A DNA stretch of 32,442 bases, taken from the NCBI GenBank assembly GCA_002717185.1, contig PBDC01000082.1, forward strand, positions 1-32,442, written 5' to 3'. Shown here in pieces: positions 1 through 7,748 of this stretch (the first letter of the stretch is position 1; every line of letters begins with the position of its first letter). This stretch comes from Rhodospirillaceae bacterium (GTDB lineage: Bacteria; Pseudomonadota; Alphaproteobacteria; UBA8366; GCA-2717185). The position numbers and the translations under genes were made by a program. The notes under the pieces are model-generated. The model saw only the letters and a list, made by a program, of their open reading frames with translations, was not told where the DNA came from and did no database searches.

Positions 1-239
1 CGACCTTTCGGGTCGTAAAGGTGCCAGGGCAGATTGTAGTTCGGGCCGGTGGCGTAGGCGACGCCCCAATATGCCATTGCGCAGTCGGAATCGGCTTTGA
101 TGGCCTTTTTGAAACAGGCGATGGCCTCGCCGTGATTGTAACCGAACAGCCAGTTGAGGCCGCGATCGAACCAAAGCTGCGCATTCTGTGAATTCGTCGT
201 GATGGTCCGGCTGTAGGGACCAAGATCGTAATAGTCCAT
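1..239 (-). CDS. TPR-repeat protein, N-terminal part only (cut by window edge)
   Basis: An open frame reads leftward from an ATG at 239-237 and runs off the window, giving 79 residues. The start is supported by a GGGGA-type ribosome site just upstream. The N-terminus (MDYYDLGPYSR) is followed by a helical repeat: AQLWFDRGLNWLFGYNH, then GEAIACFKKAIKADSDCAMAYWG. The pattern W-x-x-G-L-x-x-x-F-G-Y-N-H followed by A-x-x-C-F-x-x-A-x-x-x-D-x-x-C-A-x-A-x-W-G is typical of a widespread tetratricopeptide family of unknown specific role. TPRs are protein-protein interaction scaffolds. There is no signal peptide. The gene lies downstream of aprA in the same direction but beyond a terminator, so it is probably not part of that operon. 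Confidence 0.8.
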   Translation of the reverse strand, partial: MDYYDLGPYSRTITTNSQNAQLWFDRGLNWLFGYNHGEAIACFKKAIKADSDCAMAYWGVAYATGPNYNLPWHLYDPKG

Positions 240-331
240 AGTTATTCCCCGTGACTGAGCGCTGTTTGCGGCAAGCCTATCACGGTGGTGAACATCGGAT
301 CATGTAAAACTGCGTGATATACTTCCTTTGG

Positions 332-368
332 AATTAAACAAAGGCGCCCGCCGGTGTGACGGGCGCCT
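332..368 (-). terminator. Intrinsic terminator of the apr operon
   Basis: Read on the minus strand there is a perfect 9-bp GC-rich stem, AGGCGCCCG (complement of 360-368) with CGGGCGCCT (complement of 342-350), and a 9-nt loop. It is followed immediately by the T-rich tract TTGTTTAATT. It begins 19 bp after the aprA stop codon, the expected place for rho-independent termination of aprM-aprB-aprA. Confidence 0.8.
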
Positions 369-386
369 ATATTACTTTCGATTGAT

Positions 387-2228
387 TTACTCGGTGATGT
401 GATAGACAGGTGCTTTTTCCATGGTCCAATTGCCGCTCTCGGCTTCGTATTCGGACAGGGTAAAGCAGTGCCAGTTTTCGTCGTCTAGCTTCATATGGTC
501 GCCGCGGTAGTAGTAGCCGGGCCAGCGCGTTTCCTTGCGGAAAAGTGTGTGCTGCATGACACTCTCGGAGGCTAGGCGGCGATGCTTAAACTCCCAGGTG
601 CGTTGAAGCTGATGCAAGTCTTCTGCTCCGATATGATCGGAATCTTCTTTGAGCATCTCCATCAGCTCGAGACCACGATTAAGCAACGGCTCATTGGTCA
701 TGTAGTTGACGCCGATGCCACCGCAATATTCGTCCATTAGCTTCTCAAGACGCTGCAGCGCGTGCAGTGGCAGGATGTAGCTAGGGGATACGGTGCCGGC
801 GACGATCTCGTTGCGGCCGACCTGGTAGTGCTCCATCGGTTGGAAGATTTCTTCTTTAATCCGTCTGACCTCGGCTTCGTCGAGTTGGGTGTCGTCGCCC
901 ATATCGTTGATGTAGTTAACCGAAGATTTGCCGGCGATGCGACCTTCCGTGAACGATCCGGACGAGAATTTGTGCGGTGTACCACCGCTGGCGTCGCCGG
1001 CGCCGAACAGGCCGTTGACTGTCATCATCCGGTTATAGCCCCAGCGATACTCCGACGGCGCGTAATCGTCTGGACCGCTGGCCCAGGCGCCGGAGCAGGT
1101 GGCGTGGGAACCCATGACATAGGGCTCGGACGTGGTCAGCTCCGGATTGATTTCTTTCGGGTCTATGTTCTGCGAGGCCCACACAACTGCCTGGCCAATG
1201 GTCATGCCGAGAAAGTTCTCCCAACCTACCGTTTCTTTGTGCGGATCCTGGAAGGCTTCCTTGGTCACCATGTGGATCGGGCCGCGACCGTTGGCCACTT
1301 CGCGCAGGAAGGCGTGGTTGCGTAGGCAGGTCGGCACCGGCTGGCGGTCGATATAGTCGCCGACGAGAGTCTTGGTATCGTCATACCATTTGGATTCGTA
1401 CTCTTCCCCGTAGGCGTTCTGCGTGTAGGTGCCAAGATGAAGAAAGTAGGCACCGACCGGGCCATAGCCATCCTTGAAGCGGGTCAGGACGATGCGGTTT
1501 TCCATCTGCGTCATCTTGGCGCCGATCTGGATAGGTAGTCCGTAGGCGGATGCGCTACTCCAGGGTGCATACCAGGTGCGACCCATGCCTTCACCGACTG
1601 AACGAGGCTTGAAAATGTGTGACGCGCCGCCGGCGGCAACGATCACCGACTTCGCCTTGAAGACGTAGAAGTCGCCCGTGCGGACGTTGAATCCGGCGGC
1701 ACCGGCAACTCGCTTTCGATCGCGCTTATCCATCAGCAGATGTGTCACCATGATCCGGTTGTAGACTTCGGTGGCGGCCTTGCGGGCGGCTTCCGCGACG
1801 ATTGGCTTGTAGCTCTCGCCATGGATCATGATCTGCCATTTGCCTTCGCGCAGATATCGTCCTGTTTCTGGGTCCCGCATTATCGGCAGGCCCCACTCTT
1901 CGAATTTATGTACGGTCGAGTCGACATGCCTTCCGATGTCGTAAGCCAAGTCCTCTCGCACCAAACCCATCAGGTCATTGCTGGCGTACTTTACGAAGTC
2001 TTCTGGCTGGTTCTCGCCCCACTGCATGCCCATATAGCAATTAATTGCGTATAGGCCCTGCGCTACGGCGCCGCTTCGTTCGATATTCGCTTTCTCGACG
2101 ATAACGACTTTCTTGTCGCGACCCCAGAAGCGAGACTCGTAAGCTGCGCCGCAACCGGCCATACCGCCGCCGACAACGAGAACGTCCGACTCCACGCGGA
2201 TTGTTTTTCTACCTCCGAACAAGCCCAT
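387..2228 (-). CDS. aprA: Adenylylsulfate reductase, alpha (FAD) subunit
   Basis: Catalytic flavoprotein subunit of APS reductase. It interconverts APS with sulfite plus AMP; in sulfur oxidisers it runs toward APS. The 613-residue length fits the family. The N-terminal dinucleotide-binding motif VVGGGMAGCGAA is at about residues 18-29, followed by the family signature SGAVAQGLYAINCYMG. The active-site segments seen in AprA are present: GRTWYAPWSS, MENRIVLTRFKDGYGPVGA and MGSHATCSGAW, the last probably carrying the catalytic His. A late FAD-contact motif reads VNGLFGAGDASGG. The start ATG overlaps the aprB stop by one base (TAATG), so translation is coupled. It is cytoplasmic with no signal peptide. 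Together with AprB and AprM it should pass electrons from sulfite to the membrane. The family call is secure; the oxidative direction is inferred from AprM and the neighbouring sat. Confidence 0.97.
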   Translation of the reverse strand: MGLFGGRKTIRVESDVLVVGGGMAGCGAAYESRFWGRDKKVVIVEKANIERSGAVAQGLYAINCYMGMQWGENQPEDFVKYASNDLMGLVREDLAYDIGRHVDSTVHKFEEWGLPIMRDPETGRYLREGKWQIMIHGESYKPIVAEAARKAATEVYNRIMVTHLLMDKRDRKRVAGAAGFNVRTGDFYVFKAKSVIVAAGGASHIFKPRSVGEGMGRTWYAPWSSASAYGLPIQIGAKMTQMENRIVLTRFKDGYGPVGAYFLHLGTYTQNAYGEEYESKWYDDTKTLVGDYIDRQPVPTCLRNHAFLREVANGRGPIHMVTKEAFQDPHKETVGWENFLGMTIGQAVVWASQNIDPKEINPELTTSEPYVMGSHATCSGAWASGPDDYAPSEYRWGYNRMMTVNGLFGAGDASGGTPHKFSSGSFTEGRIAGKSSVNYINDMGDDTQLDEAEVRRIKEEIFQPMEHYQVGRNEIVAGTVSPSYILPLHALQRLEKLMDEYCGGIGVNYMTNEPLLNRGLELMEMLKEDSDHIGAEDLHQLQRTWEFKHRRLASESVMQHTLFRKETRWPGYYYRGDHMKLDDENWHCFTLSEYEAESGNWTMEKAPVYHITE

Positions 2229-2692
2229 TAGCCGACCCCTTCTTTGAGCTTAGACGAATCCAAGACGGGCAGTCCGCCTTCAATGTTGAGGGCATCCGGC
2301 TCATGAGAAAGTTCTTGCGACTTGTAGTCGTCAGCGCTGGGCGCTGTGTAGTCCTGTGGCGACTGGATCGAACCCCATTCGGTAGTGCGGATTGGTGATA
2401 CGAAATCTTTCTCGCGGCCATCCCGGAACTTCACTTTCCAGGAAATCGTGCCCTTTTCTTCTTCTCGCAGGGCTCGGACGCTATGACCAAGTGGCGCGAA
2501 GTCAGCGTATCCACGAGAAGAGATAGCATTTTGCGGGCAGGCCTTCACGCAGGAATAGCAATCCCAGCACATATTAGGTTCTATATTGTAGGCACGACGA
2601 TAGGTCTTATCGATGTGCATGATGTCGGATGGACAGATATCGACACAATGGCCGCAACCGTCGCAGCGGGTCATGTAAACAAATGTCGGCAT
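2228..2692 (-). CDS. aprB: Adenylylsulfate reductase, beta (iron-sulfur) subunit
   Basis: Electron-transfer partner of AprA, 154 residues as usual. The ferredoxin-like N-terminal half carries eight cysteines for two [4Fe-4S] clusters: C10, C13, C16, C20 (CDGCGHCVDICP) and C42, C45, C48, C52 (CWDCYSCVKACP). The C-terminal tail from about residue 95 (DGREKDFVSPIRTTEWGSIQ onward) matches the AprB extension that wraps around AprA. It shares one base with the aprA start. An AGGAG lies 13 bp upstream of the ATG, a rather long spacing. The gene sits between aprM and aprA, so all three should be co-transcribed. The clusters would carry the two electrons from sulfite oxidation from FAD toward AprM. 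Confidence 0.97.
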   Translation of the reverse strand: MPTFVYMTRCDGCGHCVDICPSDIMHIDKTYRRAYNIEPNMCWDCYSCVKACPQNAISSRGYADFAPLGHSVRALREEEKGTISWKVKFRDGREKDFVSPIRTTEWGSIQSPQDYTAPSADDYKSQELSHEPDALNIEGGLPVLDSSKLKEGVG

Positions 2693-2734
2693 GATATCCC
2701 GTAACTCCTATCTCAAAGAATGAATAAAAACAGA

Positions 2735-3520
2735 TCAATAGTGCCGGGGTAGAGTGCGGGCACTGCCGAGGATTTCAGGTTTATCCGCCGGTTCTGGCAG
2801 ATTGCTTCGCGACCCGTTGGCATTTTCGACACGTTTCTGCAGCGCTGCCGCAGGTTTAAAAAACATGTGAGAAAATTTCGACCAAGGGATGCCCCCAAAC
2901 AACAACGTGGATGCGATTAGGTAAAGGCCCAGAAAGATCATTGTCCCTCCGGTGCCAGTGGTCTGAAGGAACGCCCAGATCAGGCCGAAGGTTACGCTGG
3001 CTAGCAAAGAGACGATGAAGAGGTCGGCCCGTATTAAACGGAAGGGTGAGTTACCTTCCGCTGCAACGTCTACACGGATGAAAAACCAGAACCAATAGCC
3101 ACCGACACACACCAGTAGAGCGCCGATTGTCCAAAGGGTCGGCCAGATCACTGGTGTTGGTGTCGCGGAGGTCGGGTAGCCGAACACCATGACTACGGTT
3201 GCGATAACATAGGCGATGAAGCCGTACATAGTCAGCAGATGCGCGATACGACGCTGTGGGTTGCAAAACTCGCCGGACGTGGCGACCTCAACAACAGCGG
3301 TCTGCACGGCTAAGGCGGCAACCTCACCGCCGCCGACCTGCCGAGCGCCCTTTTGCTGCGCGTTCCGCCAATTAGCAAAGAAGTATTTTGCGCTCTTCTT
3401 GTGGACGATATCGAACAGGGTCCCGAGTACTACGCACAGAATCATAACGATTACATAGGCCTGCATGATGGCAGGATCGATTGAGGCCGAAAGCTCGGCG
3501 AAGGGATTGGTACTGAACAT
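2735..3520 (-). CDS. aprM: Adenylylsulfate reductase membrane anchor AprM
   Basis: A 261-residue integral membrane protein with about five to six hydrophobic segments: AYVIVMILCVVLGTLF, LLTMYGFIAYVIATVVMVFG, LWTIGALLVCVGGYWFWFFI, LFIVSLLASVTFGLIWAFL and IFLGLYLIASTLLFGGI. Histidines next to membrane segments (RRIAHLLTMYGF and KFSHMFFKP) resemble haem or quinone-site ligands in such anchors. AprM is the proposed electron-accepting anchor of APS reductase in one lineage of sulfur-oxidising bacteria, in place of QmoABC. Position upstream of aprBA, 42 bp before aprB, supports the call. The ATG has a strong GGGGGAG ribosome site. The 217-bp leader upstream contains a large inverted repeat. The cytoplasmic C-terminus is hydrophilic and not recognisable. 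Confidence 0.9.
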   Translation of the reverse strand: MFSTNPFAELSASIDPAIMQAYVIVMILCVVLGTLFDIVHKKSAKYFFANWRNAQQKGARQVGGGEVAALAVQTAVVEVATSGEFCNPQRRIAHLLTMYGFIAYVIATVVMVFGYPTSATPTPVIWPTLWTIGALLVCVGGYWFWFFIRVDVAAEGNSPFRLIRADLFIVSLLASVTFGLIWAFLQTTGTGGTMIFLGLYLIASTLLFGGIPWSKFSHMFFKPAAALQKRVENANGSRSNLPEPADKPEILGSARTLPRHY

Positions 3521-3540
3521 TAAACTCCCCCAATGCTAGC

Positions 3541-3583
3541 TTGAAGCGAACGATGCACAGAACAAAGGCATCGTTAGCTTTAA
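3541..3583 (-). repeat. Inverted repeat in the aprM leader
   Basis: The 8-bp core arms AACGATGC (3549-3556) and GCATCGTT (3568-3575) enclose an 11-nt loop. They are extended outward by TTGAAGC (3541-3547) and GCTTTAA (3577-3583) with one G/A mismatch between. In the minus-strand transcript the outer extension has two mismatches. The element ends about 20 nt upstream of the aprM start and has no T-run, so it is more likely an mRNA structure or operator than a terminator. Confidence 0.5.
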
Positions 3584-3678
3584 AGAAAGCCTGCACCAAA
3601 CTGGCGCGGCGACCCCATTAAAAACTGAGGGTCCGGATACTTTCTAAGGCAATATAGCCAGACTAAATTTTGTAGCCG

Positions 3679-3707
3679 TGTGTAGTATAGGGTCCAAGGA
3701 CTGTCAA
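3679..3707 (-). promoter_or_regulatory. Candidate sigma70-type promoter for aprMBA
   Basis: On the minus strand TTGACA (complement of 3702-3707) is a perfect -35 box. It is followed after 17 bp by TACACA (complement of 3679-3684) as a weak -10 box. It lies between the sat stop codon and aprM, so aprMBA could be transcribed independently of sat. The -10 match is poor. Confidence 0.35.
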
Positions 3708-3710
3708 TCC

Positions 3711-3735
3711 GGCGAACCCGATACCTGCGTTCGCC
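3711..3735 (-). other. Stem-loop just after the sat stop codon
   Basis: GGCGAAC (3711-3717) and GTTCGCC (3729-3735) form a 7-bp perfect stem with an 11-nt loop, two bases past the sat stop. No T-tract follows on the minus strand. It may be a weak terminator, a processing site or an mRNA stabiliser between sat and aprMBA. Confidence 0.4.
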
Positions 3736-3737
3736 AA

Positions 3738-4907
3738 TCAGCTTATATGGTCATAGTAGGTTTGCAGGACTTTGACCACTTCGGGGCGGCTGAATTCTGC
3801 AGGGATGGTTTCGCGATTGGCGAACATCTCACGAAGGCGCGTCCCAGAAATATTCAGCCGGTCTTCTTCGCTATGTGGGCAGGTTTTGCCGGTCGCCATG
3901 CCCCCGCATTTGTAACAATAGAAGGTTATGTCAATTTTCAGTGGCTGAGTTACAAGACTGCCCTGGTCAACCGTATCGAAAATATGGTGCGCGTCGAATG
4001 GTCCATAATAGTCGCCGACGCCGGCATGATCACGGCCGACAACCAGGTGTGAGCAGCCAAAATTCTGCCGGAACAGCGCGTGCAGCAAAGCTTCGCGAGG
4101 GCCGGCATAGCGCATCTCGATCGGGTAGCCCGCCTGTACCGCGGTGCCGGGAACAAAATAATTCTCGACCAGGGCGTCAATCGCCTTGACCCGCGTCTCG
4201 GCAGGTATGTCGCCCGGCTTCAGCGCACCCAACACCTGATGGATCAGCACGCCGTCGCAAATCTCAATAGCGATCTTTGCCAGATATTCGTGGCTCCGAT
4301 GCATCGGGTTGCGGGTCTGGAAGGCAGCGACGGTCGACCAGCCCTTTTCTTCGAAGAGGGCGCGGGTCTCTGCTGGCCGGTAATACAGACCTTTGTAGGT
4401 TGCTGGATAGTGGCCTTCTGACAGGACTGATACAGGGCCGGCTAGATTGACGGCGCCCTGCTCCAGAACCTTTTGCACGCCTGGATGTTTTTCGTCGGTT
4501 GTGCCGAAGATCTGCCGGCACTCAAACATGCGGTCGATCGTGTATTTTTCTTCGATTTTCATCGTCCCGACGACAGCCCCATCTTCATCGGCTAGAGCGA
4601 TTTCGTCACCGGCCACGATGGCACCGGCTTGGTCCTGTCCGCAGGACAAGGTGATCGGGATGGGCCAGAACAGGTTGTTCGACAGTTTCATGTCGACACA
4701 GGTGCCACGCCAATCTGATTCACCCATGAACCCCTCGAGCGGCGTATAAGCACCCATTCCCATCATGAATAAGTCGGACAGTTCGCGGCTCGACAAGGTG
4801 ATACGCGTCAAAGACTCTGCACGGGCGGCGCACTCAAAGCGTTCGGTTTCGCCAACTAGCAGTGGCTTGAGCGGACTGCCGCCATGCGGCGGAACGAGTT
4901 TCGACAT
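3738..4907 (-). CDS. sat: Sulfate adenylyltransferase (ATP sulfurylase)
   Basis: Catalyses APS plus PPi to sulfate plus ATP in the oxidative direction. The chosen start is the ATG at 4907, preceded by a GAAGGGG ribosome site, and gives 389 residues starting [10 protein letters not shown], the usual beginning of the family. A longer in-frame ATG at 5006 would add 33 residues unlike the family. The nucleotide-binding motif [10 protein letters not shown] begins at about residue 197 and [16 protein letters not shown] at about 291. Near the C-terminus CYKC (about 331-334) and TCPH (about 342-345) form the metal-binding-like cysteine cluster of the prokaryotic single-chain type, followed by SGTRLREM. 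There is no fused APS kinase domain. It lies upstream of aprMBA in the same direction, completing a sulfite oxidation pathway with substrate-level ATP formation. Confidence 0.96.
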   Translation of the reverse strand: MSKLVPPHGGSPLKPLLVGETERFECAARAESLTRITLSSRELSDLFMMGMGAYTPLEGFMGESDWRGTCVDMKLSNNLFWPIPITLSCGQDQAGAIVAGDEIALADEDGAVVGTMKIEEKYTIDRMFECRQIFGTTDEKHPGVQKVLEQGAVNLAGPVSVLSEGHYPATYKGLYYRPAETRALFEEKGWSTVAAFQTRNPMHRSHEYLAKIAIEICDGVLIHQVLGALKPGDIPAETRVKAIDALVENYFVPGTAVQAGYPIEMRYAGPREALLHALFRQNFGCSHLVVGRDHAGVGDYYGPFDAHHIFDTVDQGSLVTQPLKIDITFYCYKCGGMATGKTCPHSEEDRLNISGTRLREMFANRETIPAEFSRPEVVKVLQTYYDHIS

Positions 4908-5186
4908 CCTTGGCCCCTTCAAAAAATTAACTCCGACGAGTTCGCAGTGATACACGCGACTGTCAGGGGTGTGAAGTGCTGTTCCAATTGACGTCGCGTC
5001 GATCAATTTCGCTAAATGAAAGAGGAGTTTCGAATATAAGTGGTGTCAGTAAGCTTCTATCCGCGTCCCCCGAAAATCACGACCTTCGTTGTTATTGGAA
5101 CGGTAGGCCGGATGTCATCGGCGCTTTTGGCGACCATTAAAGCGGAACCCCGCTAACTGATGAAACAAAATCGATTGTTTAGCGAT

Positions 5187-5216
5187 TTGACCGGAAAACC
5201 ACTTCGGCCTTAGGGT
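5187..5216 (+). promoter_or_regulatory. Candidate promoter of the cupin gene in the sat-cupin divergent region
   Basis: TTGACC (5187-5192), an 18-bp spacer and TAGGGT (5211-5216) lie 30 bp before the cupin ATG. The rest of the 338-bp divergent region (4908-5245) holds no gene that can be supported. It must also contain the sat promoter, for which no convincing -35/-10 pair was found. A small AGCGG/CCGCT hairpin lies just upstream. Confidence 0.3.
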
Positions 5217-5245
5217 AAAGACGGGTGAACAGAAGGGAACAGAAT

Positions 5246-5683
5246 ATGAGCAACGAAAAGCAGAAATTCTCCGCCAGTTACGCCAATGACGCGGTCTTTC
5301 AGCAGGGACTGCGCGAATTCATGGAGTACCGCGATCTCGGCATCGCGGAAGCGACTAACGGTGCCTTTCGGGCCCATGTTGTCCGGGTCAAGGGTGACCA
5401 TAAGGGCGAGGATCACGACATGCACACCACCGGTGTGCATCAGCATCTTTGTGAATTCCAAATGTTTTACGTGCTCAAGGGCTGGATCAAATTCATCTAT
5501 GAAGGCGAAGGCGGCGTGAAGACCTTCAGTCCCGGCGATTGCGTGCTGCAGCCCGCTGGTATCGTTCATAACGAGCTGTCATGCTCTGACGATCTAGAGT
5601 TGATAGAGATCTATTCCCCGGCCGCACATGCGACGAATACCGTCGATTCGGACCTCATGGAAAAGGCAGACGCAGCGGACTAA
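5246..5683 (+). CDS. Small single-domain cupin protein
   Basis: A 145-residue protein with one cupin beta-barrel. The ATG at 5246 was chosen because AAGGGAA lies just before it; a GTG 21 bp upstream in frame has no such site. Cupin motif 1 is seen at HQHLCEFQMFYVLKG (His65, His67, with Gln72 where many cupins have the metal-ligand Glu). Motif 2 is at PGDCVLQPAGIVHNE (His108). These would bind a divalent metal. The DFQM/EFQM-YVLKGW variant occurs in a common uncharacterised proteobacterial cupin group. It is divergent from sat and could share its regulation. Some cupins are DMSP lyases or thiol dioxygenases, but nothing here allows that assignment. Function unknown; fold assignment strong. Confidence 0.85.
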   Translation: MSNEKQKFSASYANDAVFQQGLREFMEYRDLGIAEATNGAFRAHVVRVKGDHKGEDHDMHTTGVHQHLCEFQMFYVLKGWIKFIYEGEGGVKTFSPGDCVLQPAGIVHNELSCSDDLELIEIYSPAAHATNTVDSDLMEKADAAD

Positions 5684-5988
5684 AAAAGCGATAGGGGTCG
5701 CTAATGTGGGGGTGCGTTGCCAATAGGCTTGCCCCCGCAGCAGCTTCGGATTTCTTAAACAAGCCGGAGTGGCGGCGCGCGCCCATGTCCGCTCCAACAA
5801 TCGGTCTCTGAGATTGCGAAACAGCTATCCGACGCACCCCGAGGTGGTGGATTCGGCTCCTAGTATCGATGACACGAGCGGTTCCCTAAATGTCCTTGGC
5901 TTGGACAATTGCTGAACCTAACTAACACCAAAAGTAATACTGCAGTGACCGCTGATTCAGCTGGTCAGTGGCTTGCATAGGCTGCCAT
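5684..5988. other. Intergenic stretch with no recognisable gene
   Basis: About 305 bp after the cupin gene. A weak 5-bp stem AGCGA/TCGCT (5687-5702) directly after the cupin stop lacks a clear T-tract. Short open frames on both strands show no protein family resemblance. It leads into the amidase relic. Confidence 0.5.
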
Positions 5989-6210
5989 CTAACTCGACTT
6001 AATCTTATGTGCTTGAATTTTCGGTGGCTGGCGAAATTTTGTCGCTTGCTCGAAGGTTTGAACCAGGTGAATGAGTGCTAGTTCTTGATGCTCCCCAGCG
6101 AATAGTGACAGACCGATTGGCAGGCCGTACAAAAAGTCTGCGAGTGCTGTGATGCTGGGATAGTCTGTAGCCGCGGCGGGTGCTGTGCTGCTGCCAGTCC
6201 GATTGACAGG
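5989..6210 (-). pseudogene. Relic of an amidase C-terminus
   Basis: On the minus strand a 73-codon open stretch, stop at 5991-5989 and in-frame stop upstream at 6213-6211, reads like the last part of amidase-signature enzymes. Blocks seen are TGSSTAPAAATDYPSIT, then LYGLPIGLSLFAG, then LALIHLVQTFEQATKFRQPP. Amidases typically end with TGSSTPAAVAGYPSITVPAG, GLPVGLSFFG and LIRLAYAFEQATKHRRPP. No start codon, Ser-Ser-Lys catalytic region or upstream body is present. It is therefore a degraded fragment rather than a gene. The upstream 6214-6310 sequence might hold more decayed amidase in other frames but is not convincing. Confidence 0.65.
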
Positions 6211-6228
6211 CTATAGGTTTTCCAGAAA

Positions 6229-6247
6229 ATGGAACGAATGGTTCCAT
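6229..6247. promoter_or_regulatory. Inverted repeat, candidate operator of the aldehyde dehydrogenase operon
   Basis: ATGGAAC (6229-6235), a 5-nt spacer GAATG and GTTCCAT (6241-6247) form a perfect 7+5+7 palindrome, 70 bp upstream of the aldehyde dehydrogenase start. The outer half-sites TGGAA...TTCCA resemble the IclR-family operator form. No regulator gene is adjacent. Confidence 0.45.
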
Positions 6248-6316
6248 AAAAGAGCAGTTTTTCAATTGTTGGTGCGATTGGAAATCCATGAAATTTAGCA
6301 GAGTGGGAGAGATTGG

Positions 6317-7744
6317 ATGAGTCAGGTGGCGGTGCAGGCACCCGAAGTACTAAATGTGAACGTAGTACTAGATGGGCTGATGGGTCGGGCGCGAGCGGCC
6401 ATGGCGAACTTCGCTGATGCCGATCAGGCGCGCATTGACGAGGCGGTGACCGCGGTGGCCTGGGCGATTTACAAGCCTGAGAACGCTGAGCGTTTAGCCG
6501 TACTGGCGGTCGAGGATACGGGTCTTGGCAATGCACCGGACAAGATCATTAAGAACACTCGCAAGACCTTTGGTACGCTGCGCGACCTGATGCGCGTCAA
6601 GACGGTAGGCGTGATCGAGGAAATCCGTGAGAAGGGGCTAGTAAAATACGCCAAGCCGGTCGGAGTGGTTGGCGCGGTGACACCCTCCACAAATCCGGCT
6701 GCGACGCCGGTCAACAAGGCGATGATGGCGCTCAAGGGCGGCAACGCGATCATCATCGCGCCTTCACCCTCGGGCTGGAATACCACCGCGTTGACGGTCG
6801 ATTTGATGCGGGCTGAGCTGGAGAAGATTGGCGCCCCTGTGGACCTGGTCCAGGTTTTGCCGAGCCCTGTTACCAAGGAGCTGACCGGTGCTCTGATGAA
6901 GGCGGTAGACCTGGTGGTTGTCACTGGCAGTCAGAACAATGTCCGTTCAGCCTACTCTAGCGGCACTCCAGCAATCGGCGTCGGTGCGGGCAATGTGCCT
7001 GTGATCATCGACGACAGTGCTGATTTGCCCGATGCAGCGGAAAAAATCTGCGCGTCGAAGATTTTCGACAACGCGACGTCCTGTTCTTCTGAGAATTCGG
7101 TGACAATCGTCGATGCGGTGTATGGCGATGCTATCAAGGCGCTCGAGGCAGCCGGCGGTTATCTCTGCTCCCCGGCGGAGATTGCTCAGGTCAAGGATGC
7201 GCTTTGGAAGAACGGCAAGCTGAATCGGCACATCATCGCCAAGGACCCGGATATCTTCGCCGAGGCCTGTGGCCTGCCGGACGCGGCCAGGTCGGCCAAA
7301 TTCTTTATGGTCGAAGATCAGGGCGTCGGACCGGATCGACCATTCTCCGGCGAGAAACTTTCGCTCGCGCTTACCATTTATCGCGCTGAGGATTTCACTG
7401 CGGCGAAAAAGCAGGTCCAGGAAGTGTTGGACTATCAGGGTGCGGGCCATTCTGTAGGCATCCACACGGCTAATGCCGATCACTACCGCGAACTAGCAGA
7501 AGATTTAAAAGTCGTCCGGGTGCTGGTTAACCAGGCGCATACCTTCGGCAACGGCGGTTCCTTTACCAACGGGCTTGAATTTACTCTGTCGATGGGCTGC
7601 GGTACCTGGGCCGGCAACTCGATCTCGGAAAATCTGAACTGGCGACACTTCGTCAACATCACCCACCTGGTAACCGAGATCCCCGAAGACAAGCCGAGCG
7701 AGGAAGAACTGTTTGGTGCCCACTGGGCCAATTACGGAAAGTAA
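6317..7744 (+). CDS. CoA-acylating aldehyde dehydrogenase, sulfoacetaldehyde dehydrogenase (SauS)-like
   Basis: A 475-residue aldehyde dehydrogenase of the CoA-acylating group (SauS, EutE, AdhE N-domain). It interconverts aldehyde plus CoA plus NAD(P)+ with acyl-CoA plus NAD(P)H. The catalytic cysteine is C256 in FDNATSCSSENS, the acylating-type context. GVGAGNVPVIID (about 221-232), TPSTNPAATP (about 122-131) and the late AHTFGNGGSF are family landmarks. The ATG has GGGAGAG upstream. The CoA ligase gene starts 4 bp after the stop, indicating one operon: aldehyde to acyl-CoA to acid plus NTP, or the reverse. Closeness in style to SauS and the nearby sulfite oxidation genes suggest sulfoacetaldehyde as substrate. 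That is inference; acetaldehyde or another short aldehyde is possible. Confidence 0.85.
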   Translation: MSQVAVQAPEVLNVNVVLDGLMGRARAAMANFADADQARIDEAVTAVAWAIYKPENAERLAVLAVEDTGLGNAPDKIIKNTRKTFGTLRDLMRVKTVGVIEEIREKGLVKYAKPVGVVGAVTPSTNPAATPVNKAMMALKGGNAIIIAPSPSGWNTTALTVDLMRAELEKIGAPVDLVQVLPSPVTKELTGALMKAVDLVVVTGSQNNVRSAYSSGTPAIGVGAGNVPVIIDDSADLPDAAEKICASKIFDNATSCSSENSVTIVDAVYGDAIKALEAAGGYLCSPAEIAQVKDALWKNGKLNRHIIAKDPDIFAEACGLPDAARSAKFFMVEDQGVGPDRPFSGEKLSLALTIYRAEDFTAAKKQVQEVLDYQGAGHSVGIHTANADHYRELAEDLKVVRVLVNQAHTFGNGGSFTNGLEFTLSMGCGTWAGNSISENLNWRHFVNITHLVTEIPEDKPSEEELFGAHWANYGK

Positions 7745-7748
7745 TGCG

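Noticed and set aside
762..1325. Plus-strand open frame of 187 codons
   Set aside because: It lies wholly inside aprA in another frame, has no family resemblance and no ribosome site; a shadow of a strongly supported gene.
4908..5006. 33-residue N-terminal extension of Sat
   Set aside because: The downstream ATG at 4907 has a good ribosome site and gives the usual Sat N-terminus; the extension has no family similarity.
6078..6536. Minus-strand open frame of 152 codons before the aldehyde dehydrogenase
   Set aside because: It overlaps the start of a clear gene and is in a different frame from the amidase-like fragment. A few residues could be decayed amidase, but not convincingly.
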